Source: Bimastos eiseni (Eukaryota; Annelida; Clitellata; Crassiclitellata; Lumbricidae). Taken from it: DNA of 64,000 nt. A model generated the notes under the pieces. That model was not told the origin of the DNA and searched no databases. It saw nothing but the letters and a program-made list of their open reading frames with translations. Where the stretch lies: contig OY365811.1 of NCBI GenBank assembly GCA_959347315.1, positions 38,903,770 through 38,967,769 on the forward strand, given 5' to 3'. The position numbers were made by a program, and so were the translations under genes. Below are positions 22,943 through 36,500 of the stretch, piece by piece (the stretch's first letter is position 1; each line of letters opens with the position of its first letter).

Positions 22943-24122
22943 GAGCGACAACCTCACTCAAGGCCCGTCGTCGGAGTTCAACGGCTCTGATGGGGAGTCG
23001 GACTATTTCCCTCCGCTGCTGCTCATCCCACACACGGGATTCTCCGTGCCCGTCTACGGGGTCGTCTCACCCCCAGTCATACTCATCACCCTCGTCACCA
23101 ACTCCCTCATCTGCATCGTTCTTCTGCGCCGCAACATGCGCAACCCGACCAACATCCTCCTTGTTGCCATGGCGATATCAGACATGCTGACGGGCCTGCT
23201 TCCGCTGCCGTGCTTCTGGTACTTCTACACGATGGGCAACTACGTGGAGTACGTACCGTACGCGTGGTGCAACGCCTACCAGAGCATCGTCGAATACATT
23301 CCAATCATTTTCCACACTGCATCCATCTGGCTGACGGTCGTACTCGCCGTACAGAGATACGTCTGCGTGTGTCGGCCACTCCTCTCGAAGAAATGGTGTA
23401 CGACCCCCAACGCCCTTCGAGCCATAGTTGTAGTCTACTCGGGTGCCACCATCTCGCAGATCACCCGATTCTTCGAGCTCCGTTACGTCCCTGAGGAGGT
23501 CTGGTCGCGCGTTGATCCCACGGTACAGGTGACCGCTTGTCGACCCATCTACTCGCCGTTCGTCCAGGAGTACATGAACGTCTATTTCAACATGTACTAC
23601 TGGTTCCGCGTCGTCTTCATTCATCTGGTTCCCTGCACGATGCTCAGCATCCTAAACGGTCTGCTCGTTCAGACGATGCGGACGGCTCAGCGGCGCCGAC
23701 ATCAGCTGTTGAAGCAGAACCGGAAGTCGGAGTGCCGCCGCCTGGCGGAGAGTAACCTAACGACGCTCATGTTGGTCGTTGTAGTAGGAGCCTTCCTGCT
23801 CGTCGAGTTCCCGTTGGCGCTGCTCCTAATTGTGATGATCGTCGACAACTCGTTCGATCTAAATCTGCTCGACACCAACGCCACGCAAATTGCTCCCATG
23901 CTCATCAACCTCTTCATCCTGCTCAGCTACCCCATCAACTTCTTCATCTACTGCGGAATGAGTCGACAGTTCCGCGAAACTTTCAAGGGACTCTTCACCG
24001 GACGGAGTGCTCTGCAGTCGTCCACTTCCGGTCCGCTGCAGACGACAGTCTCTGGCGCCAACCAAACGATCAACGTCAACATCTACCAGGCGGTCAACAC
24101 CAACAACCTACAGACGCTCTGA
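22905..24122 (+). CDS. Sex-peptide/myoinhibitory-peptide-type receptor GPCR
   Basis: A single uninterrupted frame of 405 residues with seven predicted membrane helices. The N-terminus has sequons NLT (16-18) and NGS (26-28). Helix 1 starts near residue 50. Helix 2 follows PTNILLVAMAISDM (81-94). Helix 3 carries C122 and SIWLTVVLAVQRYVCVC (140-156), with QRY in place of DRY. A second extracellular Cys is at 212 for the disulfide. Helix 7 ends SYPINFFIYCGMSRQFRETF (341-360). The QRY motif, the ENRK/QNRK-like loop before TTLML and the helix 7 end are shared with the Drosophila sex-peptide receptor as I remember it. That receptor binds myoinhibitory peptides and signals through Gi/o. The ligand here is inferred. 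The first ATG is preceded by an in-frame TGA; a second in-frame ATG lies 10 codons on. A single exon is unusual for this family. AATAAA at 24411 probably ends the transcript. Confidence 0.9.
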   Translation: MAAADEAGSKMAASDNLTQGPSSEFNGSDGESDYFPPLLLIPHTGFSVPVYGVVSPPVILITLVTNSLICIVLLRRNMRNPTNILLVAMAISDMLTGLLPLPCFWYFYTMGNYVEYVPYAWCNAYQSIVEYIPIIFHTASIWLTVVLAVQRYVCVCRPLLSKKWCTTPNALRAIVVVYSGATISQITRFFELRYVPEEVWSRVDPTVQVTACRPIYSPFVQEYMNVYFNMYYWFRVVFIHLVPCTMLSILNGLLVQTMRTAQRRRHQLLKQNRKSECRRLAESNLTTLMLVVVVGAFLLVEFPLALLLIVMIVDNSFDLNLLDTNATQIAPMLINLFILLSYPINFFIYCGMSRQFRETFKGLFTGRSALQSSTSGPLQTTVSGANQTINVNIYQAVNTNNLQTL

Positions 24123-24410
24123 AACGCACGGAATGAAATTCGCCTGACAAGGAATGGCTTAAGTTGAAGTGGTTCGGAAGACGCTTGTCTGTTTTAGAAC
24201 CAATGCAAGTTAACCAGGTACATGATTAATCCGCCCTTAACCCTATCCTCCTACTAAAAGCTGTGACGGTGTCCACTGTGATAGTACCACAGTCTGACTC
24301 ATTCCAAAAACTTGTCCACACAACTCCTGGAGTTGCGAGTCTTTTTTATAGCGCCTCATTCTGAGAATCTAAACAGTGACAGAGCCTGCAGCAGACTCGT
24401 TAAAAAGTAA

Positions 24411-24416
24411 AATAAA
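24411..24416 (+). terminator. Polyadenylation signal of the receptor gene
   Basis: AATAAA lies 289 bases after the stop codon and is the first canonical signal downstream. It gives a 3' UTR of about 310 bases. Confidence 0.5.
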
Positions 24417-24429
24417 ACGTGATCGAACG

Positions 24430-26333
24430 ACGGGAAAAAGTTGGCCCTTCTTTAGCGTGCAAATGGATTATCATACATTGTTGAAAGAGGTACACATGTT
24501 TTAATGTATAGGCCTATGCAACTGTAGCGCAGGCACCTGTGTTTTTTATAGCTCCTTTTATGAGCGTCCTAATAAGGCAGAGACTCCTATTCAAAAGCTG
24601 AATTATGTTATGACAGTGAAACCAGCCTTTTGTTCGCCTTTTCTTTGTTAAATCAAGAGGTAAAAGAGGTAATTTAACCTTCAGGTAAATGTAAATATTA
24701 CCCTGCGAGATAACAGCAGCTTTTTCATCTCTGATTTAGGTCTAGCGATTCACAAAATCAAGAGAGGTTACGTATGTTTCCTAAATGTATATAATACAAT
24801 GACAAAATACATGTACAATGCATATATATATATATTATATATATATAATATATATATATTATATGACAGATACTATGCATGTACACATGAATAATTTAAT
24901 TGTATATATATATATAATATATATATATATATACACACACACACATAGGCCAATACACAATAATTGTGCATGAACATTATGCACTTGGTCAAGGGTGCTT
25001 CCTCAGAACACCCTTTCGAAAGTCGTATACAGATTTACAGAGTCCCGTGTAAGTTATAATACGATGTCGTGTTGCAGGGAAGATGATAATTTTTTATGTA
25101 TACAGCTGATCTAAATCTCTGCTTTAAGTCCACAGTCATTTTATATCATACCTGCTTCATAATAAAATGAGTAATAAATAGGCTGCTATGTACGTGTAGT
25201 CTGTCTGTCTGTCTGTTGCTTACACTGCTTGTTTTATGGTCAGACAATTACATATTTGTGACCAAGTACTTAGAAACACAAATGAAGGTGGTGGAATACA
25301 TGAAACAGTTGGGAGTCAGAAGTGTCTGCCATTATCAGACAATTCTTGATCGATATGAGAGCGTGACGATTGAAAAGAAAAGTTGAACACGTTTTGAAAC
25401 TAAATCATCTCTTTTGTTCACAGTTCTTTATTAACGGACCTTCCCAGATTTGATTCATACTCAACTATTTTCTAGGTAATTAGAGACTACACATGCTAAC
25501 GTTGTCGACAACACATTGCAAATACATGTTTAATACCAACCTGACAGCTACATGCTGCACACAGTTATGGAACAGTCATTTATATCGATTAATAATTAAT
25601 TAGTTTGCTACTGGCATTACCATTTTATGTAATGGGTTGCATAATGCCAACCTAGTGATTAAACAATAAACAAATATCATTATTATTATGAATGCTTGGT
25701 ATGAGTAATCATTATTGCTGAGATGGCCACAGATGGAGCCACAGTCTTAATCCAGATTTCTGTTCTAGCATGAACTTCAACCTCTGAGCTTCTAGTTAAC
25801 AGTTCATCATGCGAGACAAAACATGCAGCTGGGAAGAATTCTGCGAACTAGGTAACAACAGCGAAAGTAGTAAACATCCTGAGATAAGTGAAAACCTTAA
25901 CTGGACATGATGTGTGAGTATCTTCATCTCTTCAACGCCTTAAAAAAGTCATACGAAATAAAATGCTTGTCGAAACCCAGGCCAACAGGGAAGAAGCCCT
26001 TTACCTCTAAAGCACAGTCCCACTCCTATAGATCCATCATGCACAAACATCTACCAGTGTAGACACATACAAGCATACATTAACACATACAATACAAACA
26101 AAAACACACTGACATACATGCACATACACAAGAACAAACACCCAAGCACAAACATACATACATACATACATACATACATACATACATACATACATACATA
26201 CATACATACATACATACATACATACATACATACATACATACATACATGCAAGCACACATACATACCAACATATTTGAAAAGCAGTCTTCCCTTACAATCG
26301 GGTGGAGTTCGACGAGGTTCTTACGTTGATGGA
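24430..26333. other. Region between receptor and METTL14 3' ends
   Basis: The two genes converge here. TA-rich runs with CACACA occupy 24820-24950. On the minus strand AATAAA at 25432-25427 is a candidate polyadenylation signal for METTL14 and would give a 3' UTR of about 900 bases that contains the CATA repeat. No other gene is recognised. Confidence 0.5.
26152..26248 (+). repeat. (CATA)n microsatellite
   Basis: Nearly pure CATA tetranucleotides for about 97 bases, probably inside the METTL14 3' UTR. The Met-Tyr-Val-Cys repeat frame on the minus strand is an artefact. Confidence 0.95.
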
Positions 26334-29300
26334 CTACCGTGGTGGCATCATCGGTCTGGGCATCCAGTTCCTCACCCGCTGAAATCCCCCGGCCAGACGC
26401 GTCCAACCGATCCCTCCCCTCGGCACGAGCGCACTCCTCGGCGGGGGCGCCAGCCTCGGCGGAGCGATGCCCCGCATGGCAGACGCGTCCCTCTGGGCCT
26501 GCCCGCCCCTCTGGGCGCCTCCCCCGCGAGGCATCGTTGACCCGGCCGTCATGTTTCCGGCGACCTTGGGCGGCGGGGACTTGGGCCGTAGGTGCTCGAT
26601 CTCCTCCGAGCACCCGGTCAGGTACCCATTCGGGTCCTTGTAGTACCCGTTGTAGACCTCCGAGTCGAAATTGCTGCTCGTCATGCTCGGTCCGACTGTG
26701 AGCCATCCGGGGCGAATCGTCGCGTCCTTTCCGAAGATGTGGAGACGCCTCCGGCCGAGGCAGAAATGCTCTATGATGTGGAAGATCTCCACTGGTTTCT
26801 CGTCGCTACCGTACGACTCCTCTTCCGCGATGACGAGGTCAATGTCAACGTTGGCATGGATGAAGTCACCGTCGGTGCTACGACGCACCGTGCCCTTGAT
26901 TCCCATCAGACAGTGCTCCTGTAAAAGAACAAAGAACATGGTCAATGTGCCTGGAAGTGCAATGAACAAGACCAGTGCTAATGAAAGAGCAATGAACAAG
27001 ACCACTGCTCCTCAAAGAACAAAGAACAAGACCACTGCCGATGAAATAACAATAAACAAGACCACTGCTCCTCAAAGAACAAAGAACAAGACCAGTGCTA
27101 ATGAAAGAGCAATGAACAAGATCTGTGTTCCCAAAATAACAGAGAAAAAGATCAGCATGCCTCAGAAACAATGTTCTACTAAAGTGGAAAACAAGATCAC
27201 TGTCTCTCAAAGAGCAAAAGACAACAAGATCCATGTTTCCAAAATGTTAAAATACTACTGAACACACAAAAGCAATGAGAGACAATGTTCATCACCTAAT
27301 TAAATTAATTAGATTAACGAAAGACAGACCTTCGTTCTCTGAAAGATTGCCTTTGGTTCAAGGTTCTTGTTGTGTCCGGGATTCTTGATGTTCGTCTTGA
27401 TCCAACAGATGTCCTCACAACGACGAAAGCCCCATTTCTTCAGACACTAACACCAGACAAAGTAACACAAACAGGAGCTATATAAATCCTTATTCTTAAA
27501 TATAGCATAAATGAATGGCTCATACACTAGTACACTACAAAGACAGGTCAAGTCCATTGCTGGATGTAAATATTGATTTTTGTTTACCAGTACATAATGT
27601 AGGCATGTAAGTTTGCATGTATGCATTTGTGCATATGTAAGCAAATGTATGCATACAATTGTGTAAGTAAATCCATATGTAGGCCTATGTATGAATGTGC
27701 ATATGTACATACGTATTACACATATGCATGCAAGGACAAATATGTAATGCACTTTCCAAAACCGACAAAAAATTCTTACACATGTGCTGTAATGCTGCAA
27801 AGTGTTGAAACAAACAACAATAATAATAATGACAACGATTTATAACTCGCTGTAAACACTGCAAGGCGCCTAGAGCAAACATAGGCCTATCGGATTACCA
27901 AAGAAAAATACTCAGCTCCAAATAACAAAGAAAAATTGCATCACAAAATAACAAAGAAAAATTGCAGTGCTCAGAAAATAATCAATAAAGAAACTGATCA
28001 ACTTGCACTTATATTGACTAGCCAGATCATAAACGTTTTTCGAAACAACCGAGCATAGCAAAAAATACTTCATCGTTGAACCAGTGAAGGCAGTTGAAAA
28101 CGAGAACTAGTTCATCTCCTCTTTGACAATCAGCAAGGAAAAGCCCCAAAGCCAAATGCCAAGAAAGAGAAATGACAAGAAAGAGTTCATCACAGTTGGG
28201 CACTCAGAAAGATGTGCTATAATTAAAAGGCTAATTAAATGGCTAATTAAATGGCCTCTGGTTGCAATCAGTAGGAAGTGTGTTTGGCCAGACACAGGAT
28301 TAGTCAGGATATTGTTAAGCAGGCGCAACTCCTGGTTGGGAGTATCATCTCGCGAGTCGACTACTATGAGCGCGAAGACACAATATGTGGCAAGTAATGC
28401 AACAGCGGCAACATATTATAACAGAAGCAACGGGAGGTAGACCCGTGGACGAGCAGGCACTGATGTAGACAGAGATATATATATCTTAGAATTAAATAAA
28501 GAGAACCATTGGAGGTAGAACTGTCAACAACTGCAAAACACACGCACAAAAGAAAGCTCATTTGTCCCTGCTTTTAATAGAAGATAATATGAACCCATTT
28601 GTAGGAGACTTTTTTCTCCAAACACTAATTGCTGCCTTCATTAAGCCCGACTGATTGCAAGAGCGCCAAAGGCAAGAATAGAACATTGCAGGGAGGCAAG
28701 TAGAGAATGCAAGGCAAGGAACCAGTAGGAAAGTAAGTAGGCAAGCCAGCAGGCAAGCAAGTACGGAATCAAGTATGGAAGCCAGTAGAGAATCAAGTAG
28801 GGAAGCAAGTAGGCAAGTCAGTAGGCAAGCAAGTAGGCAAACCAGTAGGGAAGTAAGTAGGCAAGCAAGTAGGGAATCAAGCATGGAAGCCAGTAGAGAA
28901 TCAAGTACGGAAGCAAGTAGGCAAACCAGTAGGGAATCAAGTAGGCAAGCAAGTAGGGAAGTAAGTAGGCACGTAGCAGAGGATACGCACTCACACGAAA
29001 GAAATCAACCACTTTGAACGTAAATTTGAGCAAGTAAGCATGGGGAGCTGAATGGTTAGAGGGGTTGATCTGTTACATTGAGAGCAGGGGTTTGAGGTCC
29101 CACCGAGACGGTTACAGAGTATCAACCATGAGCAATTCTTTCATTCAAAACATAAGTTGGCCCCATACTTACCTACTTATTGTCTTACCTTGTCTGCCCA
29201 TCTATTGTACCTTTAGATGGGCAGACAAGGTAAGACAATAAGTAGGTAAGTAAGAATGTCAGATGTCGATAAGTAAGCAAGCGGGTTCTGAAAGTGACTC

Positions 29301-30475
29301 ACCCTTCTGCCAGCATCCAGACCGTCGCTCGATCCACACCAGATCCAGATGAACGATCGTGGAGCGGCCACCTGTTCCACCTCCAACTTTTCAATCTGGA
29401 GACAGTATCACAGAGCAAAACTGTCTGACCACCCATCCACTTCAGAAGTTTTTGGAGTTTACGATTACAAACATGAGGTTCTTGACATGTATGTTTCAAG
29501 GCGTCTTGATAAATTTCAAGAGGTAAGTCGATAGTCTTCATTTGTAGAATAATTTAGTATTTGATCATAGCATTAAAATCAATTCAAATAATCTATTCAA
29601 TCAGCAACAACTAGTCATGCCTAAAGTTTGACAGATCACGCTCATCAGGGCAACGATAACACAATAACCCGTAAATGATCGAATGCTAAAATATGATAGA
29701 TCGTCGAAAGGATCGACAGAAGAAGATATGTCCATGTAGATACCAATAGAGTGCTAGATAGGAGAAACATAGAAGGTTAACGCCTTTGTGAGGTTCTTGT
29801 AGGGAACTCTATAAGTGTTTATATACCTACATAGATCATGATCGATAGTAGAAATGATCAGCTGAAGCTAGCACCTCAAAGCATATGCAACAGATAGACT
29901 TCTAGATAAAAGAAGTCAGCAGATGATCAAAGGCTGGAACAAGATTGACAGTAACCACCTCTTCCCAGCTCCAATATTTGTCGTAGGTAACCCCGATCGT
30001 GCGCTGGTACTCCTCCAGTGGAGGCTCTAACAGGATGACGTCAAACTTGCAGTCAAGATCACGCAGATCAAATGTATCAAGGTCACACTTGAGGTACCTG
30101 GAATTGCCAGACGAAACAAGTGGAAGCATCTCGTAACTAATAATAACTTAAATCACTCTGGTGTCTAATGCAGAAGCCATCATGAATGAACTAGGTCAAT
30201 TGTTTATGTAATGTAATATAATGTATAGCAGTTAATGTTGAATTACCTGGTCTCACTGCTGATACTTTCCTGGAGTGACTGTGATTGTTTTAATAATGCT
30301 GGTGTTCAATTAACTGATTAATACTAATTTTTACATTTCTGGGTTGGCTAAACCTTGTTAGGTCCAAGCAAATGAAAAGAGCGAAAGGGCATTAAAGAGT
30401 TGAATGTATCCAACAGACAACAGAAAAAATGACATTCCTCTGGCATTTCCATGTATTACATTTATTACCATTAAA

Positions 30476-30510
<35 letters not shown>

Positions 30511-33500
30511 CATCATCACCATCATGATCATTATCAGGAATACTATTATTATTAATAATATTATAATTAATGCTTTTATCATCACCTTCATAACCATTGT
30601 CAATATCATCATCATTATTACTAGTATATATGTCACTAGGATCCTTTCGAGCCTTAAACACCAATTAAGAGGAGTACAATAACGTCTCGAACCGCACCTA
30701 TTCATCAAAATCCAGTGCGGTAACAAAAACATGGCATGACATCGCATCAAACCGTTGGATCGCCAATTCATCATCATCATCATCACCATTACCATTAATA
30801 AAGCTAAGGAATTTTCTTCCTCCTATTAGGACTTTGGAGCACCAGCTGCGTCCGCGTGCTCACAATAGGTCTGTTTCTGCGGCTGATGACTTCACCAGGT
30901 GATGCTTCACTATTAGATTTTTATATCAGCTCCTTAATCTCCATTGACTCTTCCTCCTGCCCAGCCTTCGGTCATTATCTGGCATTTTCTAAATTTCTAT
31001 GCTTTCGATACAATGTGTATAACTGTATATATATTATAGATAGTGCTGTAAATTTACAGCCCTAATTATAGATGATTTTGTTCGTAAATTTTTTAAGATT
31101 GTCTTAATACACTTCATGCGTCTGCAGATGTCTGACTGTAGATTATACTTACTTACATATTTTTTTATTGTAATTACTTTATTATTATTATTATTATTAA
31201 AAGACAAGACTGACTCACATGGGAGGAGTGTTCGTGTTCTGAATGAGTTCGTCCTTACGAAGAATCAGCTCTCGCAGCTTTGGATATTCTTCAAATCTAT
31301 TCGTCAGTCCTTTAAAAAAGCAAAACAGAATTGTATTTCAGAGTGATAGTACACATTCGACCAAAGTGAGAGTCCAGGCTCAAGACTCCCCAGGCTGTGT
31401 AGGGACCTTGAGCAAGTCCTTCACTCAGAATTAATTAATGCCATAAATAGTAACAGCAATACTAGTAACGATAATAATAAAAGTAATAATTATAGTAATA
31501 ATAATAATAACAATAGTAATAATAGCAATACTAGTAGTAATAACAATAGTAATAATATCGGTACTAGTAATATTAATAATAATAATAGTAATAATAATAA
31601 CAATAGCAATGATAGCAATACCATTTAATAATAATAATAATAATCGATAGATGCTTTACCAGCGTCGATCGATTACCATACAACGTTACAAACGCCACAG
31701 CTTTCAAAGGAACTTTCACCTTTCAGGAGACCGATTAGCAAGGCCATATCAGACAACCAACATATTAGGTTAGTTTTATAGTCTCTGAGGGATCATATGT
31801 ACCTTGGGGCATAAAAAAAAATAATAATAACAATAGTAATAATAGCAATACTAGTAGTAATAGTATTAGTAATAATAATAATGATAATAACAATAATAAT
31901 AATAATGATAATAACAATAATAATAATGATAATAATAATAATGATAATAATAATGACAGCAATACTTGTAATGATAGAAATACTAATAACAAACCTCTGA
32001 AGCAATCAAACATCAAAATATAAAGGAGCAACATAAATCATCCTTGTCTTTTGTGGGAAACCAGTAACACTTTGATGGATGTGGCAATTGATGGAGATCA
32101 AATAAGGCCTGGCGGCAGACAAGACAAAATTGAATCAAGGTCGAGCAACCGGAGGAGTAAAACGGAGAAAGACAAATGCAGCCGACGTCAGCCAAAAACA
32201 CGAAATGAAGCAAATCCTATTTGGCAAAGGTTCCCTCTGCTCATCAATTGCACGATCAAATATTTCCAACCGCAAAATGCAATTACTCATCTAGATTGAT
32301 CCACAACCTAACATCAATCGATCTAAACGGAAAATTCTTGTCGATTCTCAACCAATTTCAATGTACGCATCCAACCATTCATGACTGCTTCATCCTATCA
32401 GCAGCTTGCATTGTAATGCAGAGAGCGAGGGTTGAAACTCAGATGTTTACTGTTTAGGATCCTTTGCTCACAATTGCTCAACGCCGACGTGGTTGTTGGA
32501 CAGTGGCCCTTAATAAATGTATTAAAATAAACCTAGTAGTACCTATTATAATCAATGGTCGAACCATCTCATATGACGGTTGACTTGCATCTGCAAATGA
32601 GAAACCTCTCCTGAGAAATCTCCTTGAACAGTACAAGTGTATAGTTACATTACACTGCATACCCAGTGTATGGTCATATTACGCTACAGTACTACACCCC
32701 AGTGTATGACTACATTACGCCATATCCATCCAATGGACTATCAATCCATCGTAAGCTTACCGACGTCCCTGATGAAGTTCTGCGGTCTTTCTCCCGTATC
32801 GACGAAGTGTTGGCAGTAGTCATTGTGGGGATTGGCACTCTGTGTACCCTACACAATTCACAATTCACTCAGATTCACATTTCGATGTGACCTTGCACGC
32901 ATTACAAATAAGTCATAACCGAGTAGACAATTTCCACTGAGTACCAAATCCGAGTATTTGGATGCATTACATGCCGGATCCGGGTACGAGCCGAATAATT
33001 GATAATAATGTAGTGACAACTCTGGCCCGACAAGTACCATCCGAAGGCAAAGTTTAAAATTGTTGACTTTTGTCACTTTCACCGTTTTGCTTAATGAGAA
33101 ATTAGCAAAATAAATGTCTGTGTCTGTAATAACTACTGAAGTGATTTTAATTTTTTTATTTTCGTTTTTAGATTGATAAATGTTTATAAAAATTGATCAA
33201 ATTTTTTTTAAATATGTTAAACTAAATTTGTGTGTGTAATATTTGCCGAGGCAAATACCTCCGAATAGTCTCAAAAGGCGAATGTCTGAGGCGAATTCTG
33301 GTTATGCCCTAATTACAAATGTAATAAATAGAAAAATGTAACGTATACACAAGTAAAATAGTAAATGGACCCAGAGGCGGCAATCCCGAGGGGGGGGTCC
33401 GAGGGGACAAGTCCCCCTCACCTTTTTCAGAGGGAGTACACGTTATACGTTTGTCCCCTCACATTTCTTACCCCTCTCATTAAGTGTCCCCCCTATCAAA

Positions 33501-36500
33501 CGAGATCGCCACCTCGGAATTGATCCACAGGAAAAAATACACACAAGTAAAGAGACAAATACACACAACCCTTCTGGGCCTTCCCTTGTGGCCGCCATCA
33601 ATCATACCGTGTGCCATCATTAGACTGTAACCTAGAATTGCTGATGATTGATTGATTGATTAATTATTTTGGTTGGTTGAATTCTTTCACACATTCGCAC
33701 ATACACAAACATACTTTCACCCTCTCCTTTTCCCACACACGCACACACCAAAACTTAAATACTTTTTACTAATTATATTTGCTGAAATCAATTGTTCTAA
33801 TAATCAGCACTATTGTGAGCATAGATGAATAACGGGAACAGTCATAATGTTCTCATAAACACACACACACAGTGTCACACACACACACACACAGTGTCAC
33901 ACACACACACAGTGTCACACACACACACACACAGTGTCACACACACACACACCCATTCACATACCATATCCACACAAACATACAGTTACACATACACAAA
34001 CATACCCTGGTGCATATAGTACTAGATATCTCATTAATGCAATTTGTAGACAGGACATACATCATAACAATGACAAAGACAAATGGACTGACAAGTCTAA
34101 TTAAAAATAAATGGTTTTGCCCGATCAGAGTGCAACAGGACGCGATCATTCGTCTGAAAGCCCCTTAGTGTCTGATCAATCAGGTTTCTGACAACTAAAG
34201 ACGATTGAAGAAGAATGAACGTCATACGTAATCTCTCTGGACTAACCACTGGGATATGGCAGATGCTAATGTGGCCGATGTAATCTCGTATTAAATGCAA
34301 TGACTCATCAAGACTATACTCGTATAAGATGCGTCTACCCAACACATGCAACAGACCAACTCAACATATAAGATATATGCACTGAAGATTTCACACATAC
34401 ATTCATACAAAATGCACAATAGTAGGCCTAAAAAGACCTACATGTACCTACTACAAAGTGAGACCCATACAATAGCACTGGCTAAGACACTGGAATGCAG
34501 GGCAGAGGAAGAGAATTTGATTCCAACTACACCCTAAGGTTGACTAATCTTTCTGTTGCTAGGAGGTGGCGCTAGTTAAATAACAGGTGTAACTTGATGT
34601 CACCTTGCATGGCTGCCGACAGTTAAAATTCTAGCTCGTTATAACTTGTCATCATCCGTTCATACTGCACTTGTAATCATATTGCATTTTGTCAGCTTGA
34701 TAACTAAACGAAGATATTGTTATTATTATTACTCGAGAATAGAGTTGAATAAGATACACCTACTGAACAGCACTGTACAAAACAAACCTAGTCAAGAACT
34801 CTCCAGCATGGGCTATCTTGAGCTCACAGACACTAATGTTCACAGGACACCAGATAAAAGATGTTTATAATGCACGAATACTCTTACCCCACACCCCAAC
34901 AAGGTTAAAATGCTCACAGAAATAGCTAACACAGCATCTGCCATTGTTACATGTGGTTAGACACTAAGTGGTCCTTATTAAGTCTCTACACAAAACTATC
35001 TGGCAGTCTGCCACTGTTCAAATGATCGACTCTATCACGTTTGCATGTCGGTACAGCTCTACTTCAATTCTCGTAAAAAGGTGCTCAATAAATGCACACT
35101 TACGATAACCATTACAAAGCTTTCAATAGAAAGTCTAAGAATTGTTAGAAGTCTATATTGAAAGTCTTGACAGGATCAATAGGTTGGGACAAAAAAAATT
35201 CAACTAGTCCATCACCAGTCCAGCTAGACAAATTAAATACTCTGTACCCACAATCCCACATTGCCCATGCAACAATTTCCCAGTGCGAAATGGGCAACAT
35301 CAGCAGACGAGTTCCCCACATCCGGGAACTCGATCCCATATTAGACAGAGATGGATTGCCTGCTTCCGGCGCGATGACAGCAATAAATTATTCGATCGAG
35401 CTCTTCTAAGACCACTCGAGTAGGACTTCACGAGCAAGTTGGACTAATTATGCTCGCCCGGTAAGGAAGTCGACCTCGATGCAAAGCAGAACGTGACCAT
35501 GAGAAGGACATCGATAATTATCATGTTGCATCGCTGCGAGGGACGTCTCGGGATCAACGGAATGCTGTTTGAGGACGAATCAAGGCCGAAGCAGAGATTG
35601 AGAGTAATGCCGCTTGTGACAGATATAGTATTGTTTTAATTGTCGCAACATACCATTAGGATTTCTAGTATGCGGTGTTGTACAAGTATCCGATTGTTTC
35701 CCAACTGTTGCCTGCTGCCCAGTGACCAAAAACGATTACTGTGCCTTGCCTATTGACTGAGAAGGCCAACTTTTGTCTAGCAATATCATAGACAGAGACT
35801 TGGTCCTAGAAGGGTAGCATCCAACCCTGTCTCCCCTCCCCCCCCCAAAGTCTCTGCCCCGAGAAATATGATTACCTCAAAGCTACTGGTTTATGTATTG
35901 ATGTGGTGATAATGCACTTGTAGGTCAGTAAAAATATTCTTTACTAACAAACTGCTAATCTCATTTTTGTAAACAGACTTCTAATGAAGACTGGTAAAAA
36001 GTTAAGAGAAGAAGAAGCCATTGATTGAGGTGAGTTTGATTGAAATCGTAATCAAAATCGCTTCTGTGCAAATGGTGATAATAAGTTGACGTTAAAGAAG
36101 TCGATGGATCCAGAAAAGACGAATCAGTGCACGAAACAAGTCGACAGAAGACGACTAAGACGTCTGTGAACTCTGACCTCGTGGGGTCGGGGCCCAGGCT
36201 TATCTTTCCCCCTGACCAGATATCGGCATGCTCCTGCAAACAATGACTCTGTCAGAGGGCCAAGCTCAAAGACTATATGCTTAAACAGAACAGACTAATG
36301 TGGCTAGACTGCCACAGGATATACTATTGAGTCACTGACGTAACAGTGACGTTCATCATCACCATCATCTTCACCACCACCATCACATCAACCACTGCCA
36401 CCACTACCAGCTCCTGGCAGCTGCCATTTTGCAGCAGTGGGTACAAACAAATGCTCTTCATTGTATACACGCCCCAGTCATTTGTCCAGCCACATAACTG

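Noticed and set aside
22990..24065. Several frames overlapping the receptor gene on both strands
   Set aside because: Shadows caused by the GC-rich coding sequence of the receptor.
26671..27261. 196-codon plus-strand frame with [10 protein letters not shown] repeats
   Set aside because: It is the antisense of the last METTL14 exon continued through the 30-base tandem repeat.
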